Part shown: piece by piece, positions 17,872 through 26,930 of the stretch | Position numbering within the stretch: the first letter of the stretch is position 1 | Layout: each line of letters starts with the position of its first letter | From: Planctomycetota bacterium | Lineage (GTDB): Bacteria; Planctomycetota; Phycisphaerae; Phycisphaerales; Phycisphaeraceae | Reading direction: 5' to 3' | Length of the DNA: 53,094 bases | NCBI GenBank assembly: GCA_024279275.1 | Contig: JAJRRS010000060.1 | Location: 1 to 53,094 of the forward strand | Notes under the pieces: generated by a model | Seen by the model: only the letters and a program-made list of their open reading frames with translations | The model's database searches: none | What the model was told of the DNA's origin: nothing | Program-made: the position numbers and the translations under genes

Positions 17872-19518
17872 TCAGGCGGATCGCATCAGGTCGTGGTGTT
17901 CTTCGATCATGTTCAGGTAGGGCGTGAAGTCGAGTTTGACGAAGACGTCTGCGAGCTGCGGGTCGAACTGCTTGCCGCTGCAGCGTCGGATTTCGTCGAG
18001 GACTTTGTTCATGGGCATGGCGTTACGGTAGGTGCGGTCGCTGCTCATGGCGTCGAAGGCGTCGGCGAGTCCGATGATGCGTCCGAACAGGGGGATGTCG
18101 AGGCCCGCGAGTCCGTGTGGGTAGCCCCGTCCGTCCCAGGATTCGTGGTGGTGGAGTACGCCGGGGATGAGGTCTTGCATCTGGCGGATGTCTTCGAGTA
18201 TGCGTGCGCCTGTTTCGGGGTGTTTTTTGACCAGGTCGTATTCTTCTTTGGTGAGTTTGCCGGGCTTGGTGAGTACGGCTTCGGGTACGCCGATCTTGCC
18301 GACGTCGTGGACGAGGGCGCTGAGGTAGACACGGTCGACGGTTTGTGTGTCCAGGCCTGCGGCTTCTGAGAGTTGTTTGGAGATCAGTGCGACGCGTTCG
18401 GAATGGCCTTGGGTGTAGGAGTCTTTGGCGTCGATGGTGATGCTCAGTGCGTGGAGCGTGCCCAGGAACATGGAGTGCATGTCCTCGTAGAGCAGTACGT
18501 TCTTGAGGTAGATGCTGAGGCTGCCGCCGAGCGAGGCGCAGAGCTTGGAGTCAACGGTGCTGAACCCAGAGCCGGCGTTGATTTTGTCTGCGCCGTAGAG
18601 CAGGCCGAGTTGTTTGCCATCGACGTGCAGGGGTGTGATCAGGAGGCTGTGTGCGAATTGTTCGAGGCCTGGGACACCCAGAACGCGGGCGTCGTCGAGG
18701 ACGATGGGTTCGAGCCTGTTGTTCATGGCTTGGATGAGTTGCGGTCCGATTTTTCGTATACCGGCGAGGTCGTAGGATGAGTGGCTATCCACGCATACGG
18801 GTACGGAAAGGTCCGCGAAGCCCGGCTCGTCGGGTGAAAGTTGTATTGCGAGCCAGCGTAGGCCGACGACTTCGCGCATCTCGGCGCAGGCTTGTTCGAG
18901 GAAGGCCTGTGGGGGGTGATCGACGATCATGCTGGTTGAAAGTTTGTAGAGGAGGCTGAGTTCTTCGTATGAGCCGGCGAGTTCCCAACTCAGGTCGTGC
19001 AGTTCGTGGAGGCGCCAACTCAAGTCGGCGGCGTCGCGGGCCATCCACTGGATTACCTGCGCCAGACGGTTGGTTTCGGATTGGCTCATCAGGGCGTTCA
19101 TATCGAACTTGGCGATGGCGGCGCGGAGGTCGGTCTGGTTGGCGTCACAGACCCGTGCCAGTTGTTCGGAGTTCAGGATTTCATTGCCCAGCAGTAGAGC
19201 CGCGATGATGGGTGCTGCTCCGGGATGGTTGCCGGCATTTTCATTAGAGGAGGCGGTGTGCGTCGGGACGAGGACCAGGCCCGGCCAGAGGTTGACCCGC
19301 CGGTTGGTGTTATTCAAGAGTTGGCTGCGGTGTGACTTCATAGCAACGGCGAACGGTGCGGAGCGCACGATCAGGCTGTGTTCCCAGCGGTGATCGCCGA
19401 GCAGGTCGCAGGTGCCGTCGGGTTTGATCGAAAGGACAGCGGCACCTAATTCGTTGAGGCGTTGACGGAGCCTGCCGGAGAAGGCGGTGTGTTCGGGATG
19501 TCCGATGATCTGTGTCAC
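17872..19518 (-). CDS. GAF and HD-GYP domain protein (likely cyclic-di-GMP phosphodiesterase)
   Basis: 548 residues starting at GTG 19518, whose GTGA overlaps the stop of the upstream receiver gene. Residues ~1-190 are of unknown type (partly alpha-helical), ~195-345 is GAF-like, and ~355-548 is HD-GYP. The catalytic motif set is intact: HD at 404-405 in LVHDVGKIG, HHHES at 456-460, and GRGYP at 463-467, followed by DAFDAMSSDRTYR. Intact HD-GYP proteins usually hydrolyse c-di-GMP. Coupled to a receiver and a STAS protein in the pilus locus, it may link a signal to pilus use; that is inference. Confidence 0.92.
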   Translation of the reverse strand: MTQIIGHPEHTAFSGRLRQRLNELGAAVLSIKPDGTCDLLGDHRWEHSLIVRSAPFAVAMKSHRSQLLNNTNRRVNLWPGLVLVPTHTASSNENAGNHPGAAPIIAALLLGNEILNSEQLARVCDANQTDLRAAIAKFDMNALMSQSETNRLAQVIQWMARDAADLSWRLHELHDLSWELAGSYEELSLLYKLSTSMIVDHPPQAFLEQACAEMREVVGLRWLAIQLSPDEPGFADLSVPVCVDSHSSYDLAGIRKIGPQLIQAMNNRLEPIVLDDARVLGVPGLEQFAHSLLITPLHVDGKQLGLLYGADKINAGSGFSTVDSKLCASLGGSLSIYLKNVLLYEDMHSMFLGTLHALSITIDAKDSYTQGHSERVALISKQLSEAAGLDTQTVDRVYLSALVHDVGKIGVPEAVLTKPGKLTKEEYDLVKKHPETGARILEDIRQMQDLIPGVLHHHESWDGRGYPHGLAGLDIPLFGRIIGLADAFDAMSSDRTYRNAMPMNKVLDEIRRCSGKQFDPQLADVFVKLDFTPYLNMIEEHHDLMRSA

Positions 19519-19919
19519 GAGGCTTTGGCGATCTCCGATTGCGGTGTCATTCCCAGGAGTTCATAAACTTTATGAAGCACCTCGCGGGGGCTGAAGGGCT
19601 TACCGATCAGGGCCTTGATGTTGGTAGCCTGTGTGTCCTGGGGTGTGATGCTGTGGGTTCGTGCGGTGAGCATGATGACCGGGATGTGGCGGGTTACATC
19701 GTTGCGTAGCAGGCTGTCGCAGAGGTCTCGGCCGTTAAGCAGGGGCATCATGTAGTCGGTGATGATGAGGTCGGGCACATCGTCGAGGGAGGCCTGGAGC
19801 GCGGTAAAGCCGTCCATCGCGCATGCGACACGGAAGCCCGCTTTTTCGAGCTTGACCGATAGCACGTGAACGATGTGCGATTCATCGTCAACAATCAGGA
19901 TCAGTGGCTGAATGGCCAT
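19515..19919 (-). CDS. Stand-alone receiver-domain response regulator
   Basis: 134 residues from ATG 19919, chosen because GGGAGGAGG lies directly upstream and the receiver fold begins at once (MAIQPLILIVDDES); an in-frame start at 20030 would add 37 unconserved residues. Key residues are present: the acidic pair in VDDE, phosphoacceptor Asp in LIITDYMMPLLNG, Thr in IMLTA, and Lys in LIGKPF. There is no output domain, so it acts through a partner, most simply the HD-GYP protein, whose start overlaps its stop. The sensor kinase is not beside it. Confidence 0.9.
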   Translation of the reverse strand: MAIQPLILIVDDESHIVHVLSVKLEKAGFRVACAMDGFTALQASLDDVPDLIITDYMMPLLNGRDLCDSLLRNDVTRHIPVIMLTARTHSITPQDTQATNIKALIGKPFSPREVLHKVYELLGMTPQSEIAKAS

Positions 19920-20161
19920 GCCTCCTCCCTGGACTCCTAGCGCGGGTTTCCGTGCCCTGACACGGGAACCTGCGGATGCATTTATGGCATCGATCGGTGT
20001 GGCCTGTAACAGAGGCCACTGTATAGACATCGGCGTAATTAGCAGAGCGGTTGACGTGAAGGCGGATGATTGTGTGGGATGGATGGGTCGTATGAGGGGG
20101 TTGGGGGTGGGGTCCGATAGGAGGTTTTTAGGCGGACGGTTTGTTGGTGTGTGTTGCCGGT

Positions 20162-20186
20162 CCCACGTTCGGAGAACGTGGGCTTC
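20162..20186. repeat. Short palindromic repeat, family R3, copy 1
   Basis: CCCACGTTC-gga-GAACGTGGG followed by CTTC. Related units lie at 27463, 42299 and 51669. Confidence 0.75.
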
Positions 20187-20243
20187 ATTTGCGTGTGGTG
20201 GTGGTTTACGGTGGGGGTTCTTGTGGATGAATTATCTGCGCAT

Positions 20244-20276
20244 AAAAACACACCGTGGACGCGGGGTACACGGTGT
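20244..20276 (-). terminator. Rho-independent terminator after the TPR gene
   Basis: On the minus strand ACACCGTG (20276-20269) pairs with CACGGTGT (20257-20250), leaving an 11-base loop, followed by GTTTTT. It sits 24 bases past the TPR stop and separates the PilM-to-TPR unit from the receiver-HD-GYP unit. Confidence 0.7.
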
Positions 20277-20299
20277 ATTTTGGTTATTGGGCGGGTTGT

Positions 20300-21511
20300 T
20301 TAGCTGCCCTGCTGGGGGACTGCTGCTAAGAGTTTTTCGGCGCGTGTGTCGTTGGGCTGGCGTTTGAGTGCCTGCTTGTAGGCTTGGGCTGCGGCGGTGA
20401 AGCGTCCTGCTTTTTGGAGCGAGAGGCCTCTAAGTATCAGGGGTTCGGTTCTGGCGGGTGCGACGGCGGCGGCGCGGTCGAACATTTGTAGCGCGTTGTT
20501 GAGGTTGCCACGTTTCTGCCAGACCATGCCGGCGAGGAGGTAGCCCTCGTGACGGTTGGGGGCGAGGTTCATGACTTTGCTGGCGGCCTGTAGTGCTCCG
20601 CCGAGTTCGTTTTGTTGATAGGAGAGTTCGCCGAGCTTGATCCAGTCGGAGACGTCGCTGTCGGGTCCACGTGCGACCTGGATGAGGACGGCGTGGGCTT
20701 GCTTGACGTTGCCGGTGTACTGGTATGCGGATGCGAGCGCGCGTTTAAGGTCGGTACGGTCTTTGTGCTTGGGATTATCCAGGATGTTGGTGAGTACGTC
20801 GATGGCTTGTTCGTGTTTTTCGGCGGCGGCGAGTGAGAAGGCGTACTGCTCCTGGAAGCGGATGCTGTCGGGTTCGAGCAGGGTTGCCTCGTGGAAGTTG
20901 TCTGCGGCGAGGCCTGGCTTACCCTTCATGTAGTAGAGGTGGCCGATGGCGGCGCGGACGCCTGCGTTCTGGTCGAAGTACTGGCGTTTGCTTTCCAGGA
21001 GGTCGATCGCCTGGTCAACACGGTCCAGTTCGACGAGTGTTTCGGCGACGGCCAGGAGGTAGGCGGGGTTGTCCGGCTCGTTGTCGTATGCCTGCTGATA
21101 AAACTCCAGGGAGCTGTCGTAGCGCTGCCAGCGTTGCATGACCAGGCCCTGGTAGTAGTAGGCCTCGGCGGACTTGGGTTCGAGTTCGATGGCTGCGTTG
21201 AAGAGGTGGTATGCCCGCTCGAGCTTGCTTTGTTCAAGGGAGATACGGCCGGCGAGGACGTGCAGGCCTGCGTGTCTCGAGTCGATGGAGAGTCCATCCT
21301 TGACGGATTTCTCGGCCTGTGTGAGGTCGCCGGCGTTGAACTGTTGCTTGGCCATATCCAGCATCATGGAGCTGCGCAGCTCCAGCCAGCGGTTTTTGGC
21401 ATCGGCCTTTTCTTCGACCAGGGTGTCCTGACAACCAACAAGCAGCAGCGGCGCGAGGAGCGCCGCTGCTGAAAGTGTGATGGCTTGTGCAAGCTTCACG
21501 TTGCGTTTCAT
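20300..21511 (-). CDS. TPR-repeat lipoprotein (pilotin/PilF-like candidate)
   Basis: 403 residues. The N-terminal signal ends in a lipobox (LLLVGC), so the protein is probably lipid-anchored. Residues ~50-395 are a run of about ten tetratricopeptide repeats (for example AEAYYYQGLVMQRWQRYDSS and PLILRGLSLQKAGRFTAAAQ). In type IV pilus systems TPR lipoproteins such as PilF/PilW help secretin assembly, but this one is longer, so only a like-role is claimed. It lies 34 bases after the secretin and ends at a terminator, which supports a role at the outer membrane. Confidence 0.85.
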   Translation of the reverse strand: MKRNVKLAQAITLSAAALLAPLLLVGCQDTLVEEKADAKNRWLELRSSMMLDMAKQQFNAGDLTQAEKSVKDGLSIDSRHAGLHVLAGRISLEQSKLERAYHLFNAAIELEPKSAEAYYYQGLVMQRWQRYDSSLEFYQQAYDNEPDNPAYLLAVAETLVELDRVDQAIDLLESKRQYFDQNAGVRAAIGHLYYMKGKPGLAADNFHEATLLEPDSIRFQEQYAFSLAAAEKHEQAIDVLTNILDNPKHKDRTDLKRALASAYQYTGNVKQAHAVLIQVARGPDSDVSDWIKLGELSYQQNELGGALQAASKVMNLAPNRHEGYLLAGMVWQKRGNLNNALQMFDRAAAVAPARTEPLILRGLSLQKAGRFTAAAQAYKQALKRQPNDTRAEKLLAAVPQQGS

Positions 21512-21545
21512 CTTTTTCCTTTACTGACTGTCTTGATGAGTCTGC

Positions 21546-23984
21546 TTATTCAGCCTCTTCATCGGTATCGACGCTGGTGACGGCTGCTTCGGATTCTGCA
21601 TCGGCATCGGCTTCTTCGCCACCGATTGATTCTTCGACAAACTCGAAGATGCTCTGGGGCTGATCCGCGTCGGCTTCCTGCTGAAGCTGGTCGTCGGCGA
21701 AGAGCTGGTCGGGATCGATGATCTCGACGGTGGATAGCTCTGCGTCGAAGCTGAAGTCAGCCTGATCGCTGAAGTCGTCTTCCTGCTGTGCGGACTGCCA
21801 GGTCGAGTCGTCGCCGGTCAGTTCGACACGCCAAGGCGCTTCGACTTGCGGCTGAACCTGATCCTGATCTGCTGCGGCGGATTCGGACTCTGTGGCGGCA
21901 GGTTCGGCGAACTCGAATACTTCGCTGTCCTGCTGGAACTGAGCGGCGGACTCATCGGAGTCGGACCAATCGGTTTGTGTATCGAACTCGGCTGTCTGCT
22001 GGAACTCGTTGGTGGGCTCGGTCTGGGCTGACCCATCGGAATCGACTTCAACGATTTCGATTTCGGTCGCGTCCTGAGCGGCATCTTCGGTCGAGTCGGC
22101 GTCCCATGCGGTCTGGTTGTCTTGGGCGGTGAAGTCACCGGCGTCGGCACCAAGGTCGATGGAAAGGTCGTCGATTTCCAAGGTGTCCGCGTCTGCGGGT
22201 TCGTCGGCGTGGGTGCTCAGCTCGGCATCGATGGTCGAGTCGATGGCGTTCTTCAAGATGCTGCGTTCATAGAAGTAGATCTTCTCGCCGGTGATCTTGG
22301 ATTTGAGCTTCAGTGCGTCGGCCATGGTTGGGTCGAGGTAGAGGGCCTTGTCCAGTGACCAGAGAGCCTTCTCGTTGTTGCCTTGCATTTCGTAGTTGAT
22401 GGCATCGGTGATGTACTTGCTGGTGAGCTTGGTGCGTGACCAGGGTAGTAGGCCCTTACGCATACCGATGCGTGTGGCTTCGATGTCGCCGGTGATGCTG
22501 TTGGCTATCCTGGTCAGGTCTTCATCCTTCTGGATGGTGGGCTTGATCATGAAGATAACTTCGCTGCGAGTGACGGAGTCGTCCTGGCCTTTGAAGGCTG
22601 GGCCGATCAGTGGGAGGTTGCCCAGGCCGGGGACGTTGGTGCGTCCGATGGTGGTATCTTCCTTGAAGAGTCCGCCGAGGACGATGGTTTGGCCGGACTT
22701 GACGATGACGTTGGTGATGATTTCCTGTGTGGTTGTGTCAGGGATGACGAAGCCGCCGACGAGGCTGGTGCTGCCATCGGAGACGCTAGGGCGCAGTTCC
22801 ATACGGACGAAGTCGTCGTCGCTGATGAAGGGACGCAGGGTTAGCTGAGTACCGACATCGAGGAACTCGACGGTCTGAGTGCTGGAGGTGTCGGTGGCGG
22901 TGGTGGAGAGGTAGCCAAGTCGTGCACCGACGAGGAGGTTGACTTTCTGGCGGTTGAGTACGAGTACCGAGGGTTTAGCCAGGACGGTGGTATCGGTGAC
23001 GGAGTCGAGTGCCCGGACGAAGATGGCGGCGTCAGAGCCGACGATCCCGAGCTTGACGCTGTTGGCACCCGAGGCGACGCTGCCTGTGTTGGTGGTGATG
23101 GCGCTGCCGGAGTTGAAGTCACCGCCTGGGCCTGCCCCGGTGATCAGGTCGTTCACGGCCCCTAGGGGCGTGGTGAAGTCGGTGAGGCTCAGGTCAGCGA
23201 AGACGGCGAAGTCGACACCGAAGGCGTTGGCTTCGGTGAGACGAGCCTGGAGGATGGTAGCCTCGACCAGAACCTGGCGGGGGCGTGGGTCCAGCTTGTC
23301 GATGACGGAGAGAATCTCTTCGACGTTTTCGACGTAGTCGCGGATGACCAGGGTGTCCTGATGGGCGGACTCATTGGCACCGCCGTTGGAGATGGTAGGC
23401 TCGAAGCCTTTCTTGACAACGCCTGAGAGGGCGATGGATCCGGAGGGCGAGAGCAGGGGTGTTGCAAACGCGGAGGCGTCTGCTGCGTTGATGTAGTTCA
23501 GGCGAACGATTTCGTAGACCAGCTCGCGGTTTTCTTCTTCGAGCTGTGCGATTTCTTCGGTGGTGTAGACGTAGATGAACTGGCCCTTCTCGCGGTAGCC
23601 AAACCCGTTGGTATGGAGGATGGCGTCGAGGGCTTCGTAGAAGTCAACGCCGTAGAGGTCGGCGGAGATGGTGCCGGCGACGTTACGGCTGGCGATGATG
23701 TTGCGTTGGCTCTGTATGCTCAGGAGCTGAAGAACCTTGGTGAGGTTGAGGTCTTTGACGTGCAGATCGATCTGCCCGAATGACCCGACCTCGACCTGCT
23801 GGCCTTGAGGGAGTTGCTCATCCTGAGAGATGGTTTCAAAGAGGGCTGTGGGGCTGTCGGGTGCGATTGGCTCGCCTGCGGCTACCTGGCTCGCCCCTTC
23901 TGCGCCTAGCGCCGAGGTGCTACAGATGCACCCTATGGAGCAAAAAAAAACGCTCAACCAAATCTTGCTTTTACCAGTAACCAT
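21546..23984 (-). CDS. Secretin (PilQ/GspD-like) with long acidic C-terminal tail
   Basis: 812 residues. Signal peptide ~1-28 (cut after ALG). STN/N0-like domain ~70-138, a second N-domain ~147-232, and secretin core ~235-485 with VPGLGNLPLIGPAFKG (451-466) and a C-terminal beta region. It forms the outer-membrane gate for the pilus or substrate. Residues ~520-572 look TPR-like. From ~590 to the end the chain is rich in Asp, Glu, Gln, Ser and Ala with few basic residues and no clear fold, which is unusual for PilQ/GspD. It lies in a co-directional cluster between the PilP-like gene (38-base gap) and the TPR lipoprotein (34-base gap). Confidence 0.92.
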   Translation of the reverse strand: MVTGKSKIWLSVFFCSIGCICSTSALGAEGASQVAAGEPIAPDSPTALFETISQDEQLPQGQQVEVGSFGQIDLHVKDLNLTKVLQLLSIQSQRNIIASRNVAGTISADLYGVDFYEALDAILHTNGFGYREKGQFIYVYTTEEIAQLEEENRELVYEIVRLNYINAADASAFATPLLSPSGSIALSGVVKKGFEPTISNGGANESAHQDTLVIRDYVENVEEILSVIDKLDPRPRQVLVEATILQARLTEANAFGVDFAVFADLSLTDFTTPLGAVNDLITGAGPGGDFNSGSAITTNTGSVASGANSVKLGIVGSDAAIFVRALDSVTDTTVLAKPSVLVLNRQKVNLLVGARLGYLSTTATDTSSTQTVEFLDVGTQLTLRPFISDDDFVRMELRPSVSDGSTSLVGGFVIPDTTTQEIITNVIVKSGQTIVLGGLFKEDTTIGRTNVPGLGNLPLIGPAFKGQDDSVTRSEVIFMIKPTIQKDEDLTRIANSITGDIEATRIGMRKGLLPWSRTKLTSKYITDAINYEMQGNNEKALWSLDKALYLDPTMADALKLKSKITGEKIYFYERSILKNAIDSTIDAELSTHADEPADADTLEIDDLSIDLGADAGDFTAQDNQTAWDADSTEDAAQDATEIEIVEVDSDGSAQTEPTNEFQQTAEFDTQTDWSDSDESAAQFQQDSEVFEFAEPAATESESAAADQDQVQPQVEAPWRVELTGDDSTWQSAQQEDDFSDQADFSFDAELSTVEIIDPDQLFADDQLQQEADADQPQSIFEFVEESIGGEEADADAESEAAVTSVDTDEEAE

Positions 23985-24022
23985 TGCTCGACTCCTTCAA
24001 TGCCTCCGCGGCTTTATGTACG

Positions 24023-24580
24023 TTACATCCTCAGTCTGATGAACAAGTCATACTTCGTGAGTAACACGTGGCGGTCTGTGACCTTAAGTAACGTGAATCC
24101 TTCATATTCGTCGCCGGGCTTTAACAGGTGCCCGTTGATGTACGCTCTGGGGCTGGTGCCGGTGAGGACGCTTTCGAGCCTAAGCTCCGTGGCTTCCGCA
24201 CGCACCGCGGCCATCTTTGGATCAACATCGGATGTAAACTGGGCTAACTTTGGTCCGTTTTTATTAAGACCGGCCTCCGGGGTCCGTCTGTAGCGGCTGG
24301 GGTCCATCCCGAAGAGGTCTCTGCCGGGTGAAGACGGCAGATCGATGTGTACGATGGGTATATCTTTAATTGATGCGGCGGTCTGTTTGTTATCAGTGGC
24401 GGAGTTATCGGCGGCGTTGGCCTGTTTTTCCGGCTCGTCGGCTGTGGCGGTGCGGGGGACGCCTTGGAGGAGGAGCCGGCCCCACAGAAGCAGTCCGATG
24501 GCCAGGGCACAGATCATGATGCCCAGTTTTTTCTTATCGGCGGTGATCTGATGGATGAGTTGGTCCAGATGATCTTTCAT
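24023..24580 (-). CDS. PilP/GspC-like periplasmic pilus alignment protein
   Basis: 185 residues with one N-terminal membrane helix (~19-40) after a short cytoplasmic lead, then a low-complexity part, then a C-terminal beta domain. The text LRLESVLTGTSPRAYINGHL with LKPGDEYEGF matches the PilP/GspC HR-domain pattern, in which the protein contacts the secretin. Its ATG overlaps the stop of the PilO-like gene by four bases. PilP and GspC cannot be told apart from this fragment; PilP fits the MNOPQ order. Confidence 0.75.
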   Translation of the reverse strand: MKDHLDQLIHQITADKKKLGIMICALAIGLLLWGRLLLQGVPRTATADEPEKQANAADNSATDNKQTAASIKDIPIVHIDLPSSPGRDLFGMDPSRYRRTPEAGLNKNGPKLAQFTSDVDPKMAAVRAEATELRLESVLTGTSPRAYINGHLLKPGDEYEGFTLLKVTDRHVLLTKYDLFIRLRM

Positions 24581-25128
24581 CGTTCACCTCCGTTGATGTC
24601 CGAGGCGAAGAAGGCGCTGAGTTCGAGGTTGATGACCAGCGGTTGGCTGGGATAGTCTGGTTCGGCCTCAATGTTCAACTGATCTATGCGTACGACCCGG
24701 GAGAGGGTTTCGATGCGTTTAACCAGGTCGAACGCGGTGGCAAAGGGGGCGTTGAACTGTATTTTGACGGGGAGGATGTTGTAGTCGGCGAAGTATTTGG
24801 CTTTGTTGGTGATAATTTCCTGGCCTGAGACGCCCGGGGCGTTGATCAGTTGGGAGAGGTCTTTGAGTACGAGTGATATTTCCTGTTCGCTGGGGATTAC
24901 CTGGTGTCGTTCGGCGACTTTAGCGTTTAGGGTTTGGACCTCGTTGTTGAGTCTGACCAGGCCGGTGTTGTCGACGTCGGCGATGCCCAGGTCTTCTCGG
25001 GCGACATCGATGCGGGCCTGTAGCCTGGCGTCTCTGATGCCAAAGGGTACGAGGACAGCCGCGGCGAAGAGCACGATCATCCCGGCCAGGGTGGCCCAGA
25101 GCTTGATGGAATCGCGGTCAATCTTCAT
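24577..25128 (-). CDS. PilO-like inner-membrane pilus assembly protein
   Basis: 183 residues: one membrane helix (~10-32), a coiled-coil segment (~35-75, RLQARIDVAREDL onward), then a ferredoxin-like periplasmic domain, as in PilO/GspM. PilO pairs with PilN. The order PilM-PilN-PilO-PilP-secretin is the standard one. It overlaps the upstream PilN-like gene by 11 bases. Confidence 0.8.
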   Translation of the reverse strand: MKIDRDSIKLWATLAGMIVLFAAAVLVPFGIRDARLQARIDVAREDLGIADVDNTGLVRLNNEVQTLNAKVAERHQVIPSEQEISLVLKDLSQLINAPGVSGQEIITNKAKYFADYNILPVKIQFNAPFATAFDLVKRIETLSRVVRIDQLNIEAEPDYPSQPLVINLELSAFFASDINGGER

Positions 25129-25798
25129 GGGTCGCCTCGGCGGTCTGATTCAGTGGGAGGTATCGTTTATTCAGAGGCACCTTGGCCCCGATGTGGAAGC
25201 GTCGGCTGATGATTTCGTTGCGTTTTTCCACGCGGCTGAAGTTCATGGTGACTTTCTCGAAGAGGGGGTGGTCACTCATGGAGTTCATCAGTTGGGCCAC
25301 GGCGACGTCGTCGGGTGCGATCCCGTAGATGTCTATTTCGAGGTGGTCTTTAGGCGGCGATCCAGTAGTGTTGTTGGCCTTGGATTTGCGCCTTTTTTTC
25401 TGCTTGGGATCGGTTAGTGGGATCGGTGGCGGGCGGTGGGTTCGCACCTGGATCTGAGTGAGTCCTGAGGAAGCGGGCATGAGTTGGCCGAGGACGGAGA
25501 CCGCCTGGGTGAGTTCGATGGGTTGGTCGAGCTGGCGTTGGATTTTGAGTTGATAGACCAGAGACTTGCGGCTATTGCGCAGCTTGTTCATTTCGCTTTG
25601 TTTCAGGCGGGTGGATTGTGCCTGCGTTTCAAGGGACTGGGCGCGCCATGCGAGTTCGGAGGATTTTCTTTGGCGCGAGACGCCCCAGCCCACGAGCGTG
25701 AGTGCGACCAGTATGACCATGATCCACTGTTTGTATATCTGTGATCGGCGTGCGCGCTGCTGATGGTAGGTCTGTGGGAGGAAGTCGATGTCGATCAT
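25118..25798 (-). CDS. PilN-like inner-membrane pilus assembly protein
   Basis: 226 residues. The N-terminus MIDIDFLPQTYHQQR is the PilN peptide that docks into PilM (here I-D-F-L-P instead of I-N-L-L-P). A membrane helix at ~27-45 is followed by a coiled coil and a periplasmic domain with a basic, Pro-rich insert near 140. The ATG overlaps the PilM-like stop (ATGA). It should tether PilM to the inner membrane and pair with the PilO-like protein. Confidence 0.85.
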   Translation of the reverse strand: MIDIDFLPQTYHQQRARRSQIYKQWIMVILVALTLVGWGVSRQRKSSELAWRAQSLETQAQSTRLKQSEMNKLRNSRKSLVYQLKIQRQLDQPIELTQAVSVLGQLMPASSGLTQIQVRTHRPPPIPLTDPKQKKRRKSKANNTTGSPPKDHLEIDIYGIAPDDVAVAQLMNSMSDHPLFEKVTMNFSRVEKRNEIISRRFHIGAKVPLNKRYLPLNQTAEATHED

Positions 25799-26910
25799 GC
25801 GGCCCCCCTGGTCTTACGTCTGGGGGAGTTGACCTGCCTTAGTGACAGGCCGACGGCGACGGTCCATGCGGCCCATTGGTCGGGTCCGCCGACTTGGTCG
25901 TGGACGGGAGTGAGGTCAAGGGATGCCAAGGGGTCGTCCGCTGAGGGCTTGAGGCCGGCATCATCACAGAGTTTTGCCCAGAGCCAGGCGTTGCCGGACT
26001 CACCGCCTACGATCAGTGCTTCTTCGGGGCGTCGGCCTCGGAAGGTGACGCTGTAGTAGCGGAGGCAGAGGTTGATTTCGCGGGAGAGGTCGTCGACGAC
26101 TGGGCCGAGCGCTGCGGCGATCCTGGCATCGGTATCGGCGCCGGTGTCGCCGGACATCCAGCCCTTGCGGGCCTCGGCGGCGGCGGCGATGGGGAGTTCT
26201 AGTTTGGACGCAAGGGCCTGGTCCATGTGAAGTCCGCCGATCTCGATCATCTTGAAGAAGCAGATCCTTTGGCCTCGTGTGATCAGTACTTTCGTGCCGC
26301 TGAAACCTACGTCGATCACGACGCGGACGGAATCGTCAAGCTCGCCTTGATCGTCCTTGGCGGGGGACAATGTGATGCATCGCGCCAGAGCGGCGGGGAC
26401 GACGTCAATGGCTGACAGCTCTAACTCACAGGCCTGCAAAGACTGGATGTGCTCTTCGATGAATCGTTTGGGGGCTGCGAGGAGGATGACTTCCTGACGA
26501 GTTTCCTGTCCTTGATGTACCTCGCCGGCGTCGAAGAACTGGATGTTCATGGCGTCGCTTGAGAGTTTCAGTCGTTCGGAGGCTTCCCATCCGACGGCTG
26601 AGGTAAGTTCGTCGTGGGGCATTTTGGGGAGGCGTATATTTTTGTATTGCAGGCTGGCGGCGGGGAGGCAGCTCACGGCGAGGCGTCCCTGGAACTTACC
26701 GGAGGAGAGCATCTCTCTTATGGTGTGGCTGATGGCGTGGTGGTAGTCGTCGCCGGAGTCCAGGCTGATGTCACGATCGAGTTGGCGCGAAGCCGCAGCG
26801 AGGGCGACGTGGCGGTCGCCATCACGGGTGAACTGGATCATCCGAGCGGTATGATTGCCTATATCAATACCGATCGGAGAGACGTTGGTTTTTTTGCTTC
26901 CTCCGAACAA
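25795..26910 (-). CDS. pilM: PilM-like actin-fold ATPase for pilus assembly
   Basis: 371 residues. It begins IGIDIGNHTARMIQF, the phosphate-1 motif of the FtsA/actin fold, and has VVIDVGFSGTKVLI (phosphate-2) and LIVGGESGNAWLW (adenosine motif) later. PilM is the cytoplasmic ring of the pilus motor alignment complex and binds the PilN N-terminus, which is encoded directly downstream with an ATGA overlap. The GspH-like pseudopilin gene ends 20 bases upstream. Confidence 0.9.
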   Translation of the reverse strand: MFGGSKKTNVSPIGIDIGNHTARMIQFTRDGDRHVALAAASRQLDRDISLDSGDDYHHAISHTIREMLSSGKFQGRLAVSCLPAASLQYKNIRLPKMPHDELTSAVGWEASERLKLSSDAMNIQFFDAGEVHQGQETRQEVILLAAPKRFIEEHIQSLQACELELSAIDVVPAALARCITLSPAKDDQGELDDSVRVVIDVGFSGTKVLITRGQRICFFKMIEIGGLHMDQALASKLELPIAAAAEARKGWMSGDTGADTDARIAAALGPVVDDLSREINLCLRYYSVTFRGRRPEEALIVGGESGNAWLWAKLCDDAGLKPSADDPLASLDLTPVHDQVGGPDQWAAWTVAVGLSLRQVNSPRRKTRGAA

Positions 26911-26930
26911 AACTACCTCACTCCGTCAGG

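Larger units (their letters stand above)
19920..20299. other. Intergenic region between the two pilus-locus operons
   Basis: 380 bases. It contains an R3 palindrome (20162-20186), a Rho-independent terminator for the TPR gene (20244-20276), and the leader of the receiver-HD-GYP operon. I see no convincing -35/-10 pair for that operon, though its promoter should be here. Confidence 0.55.
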
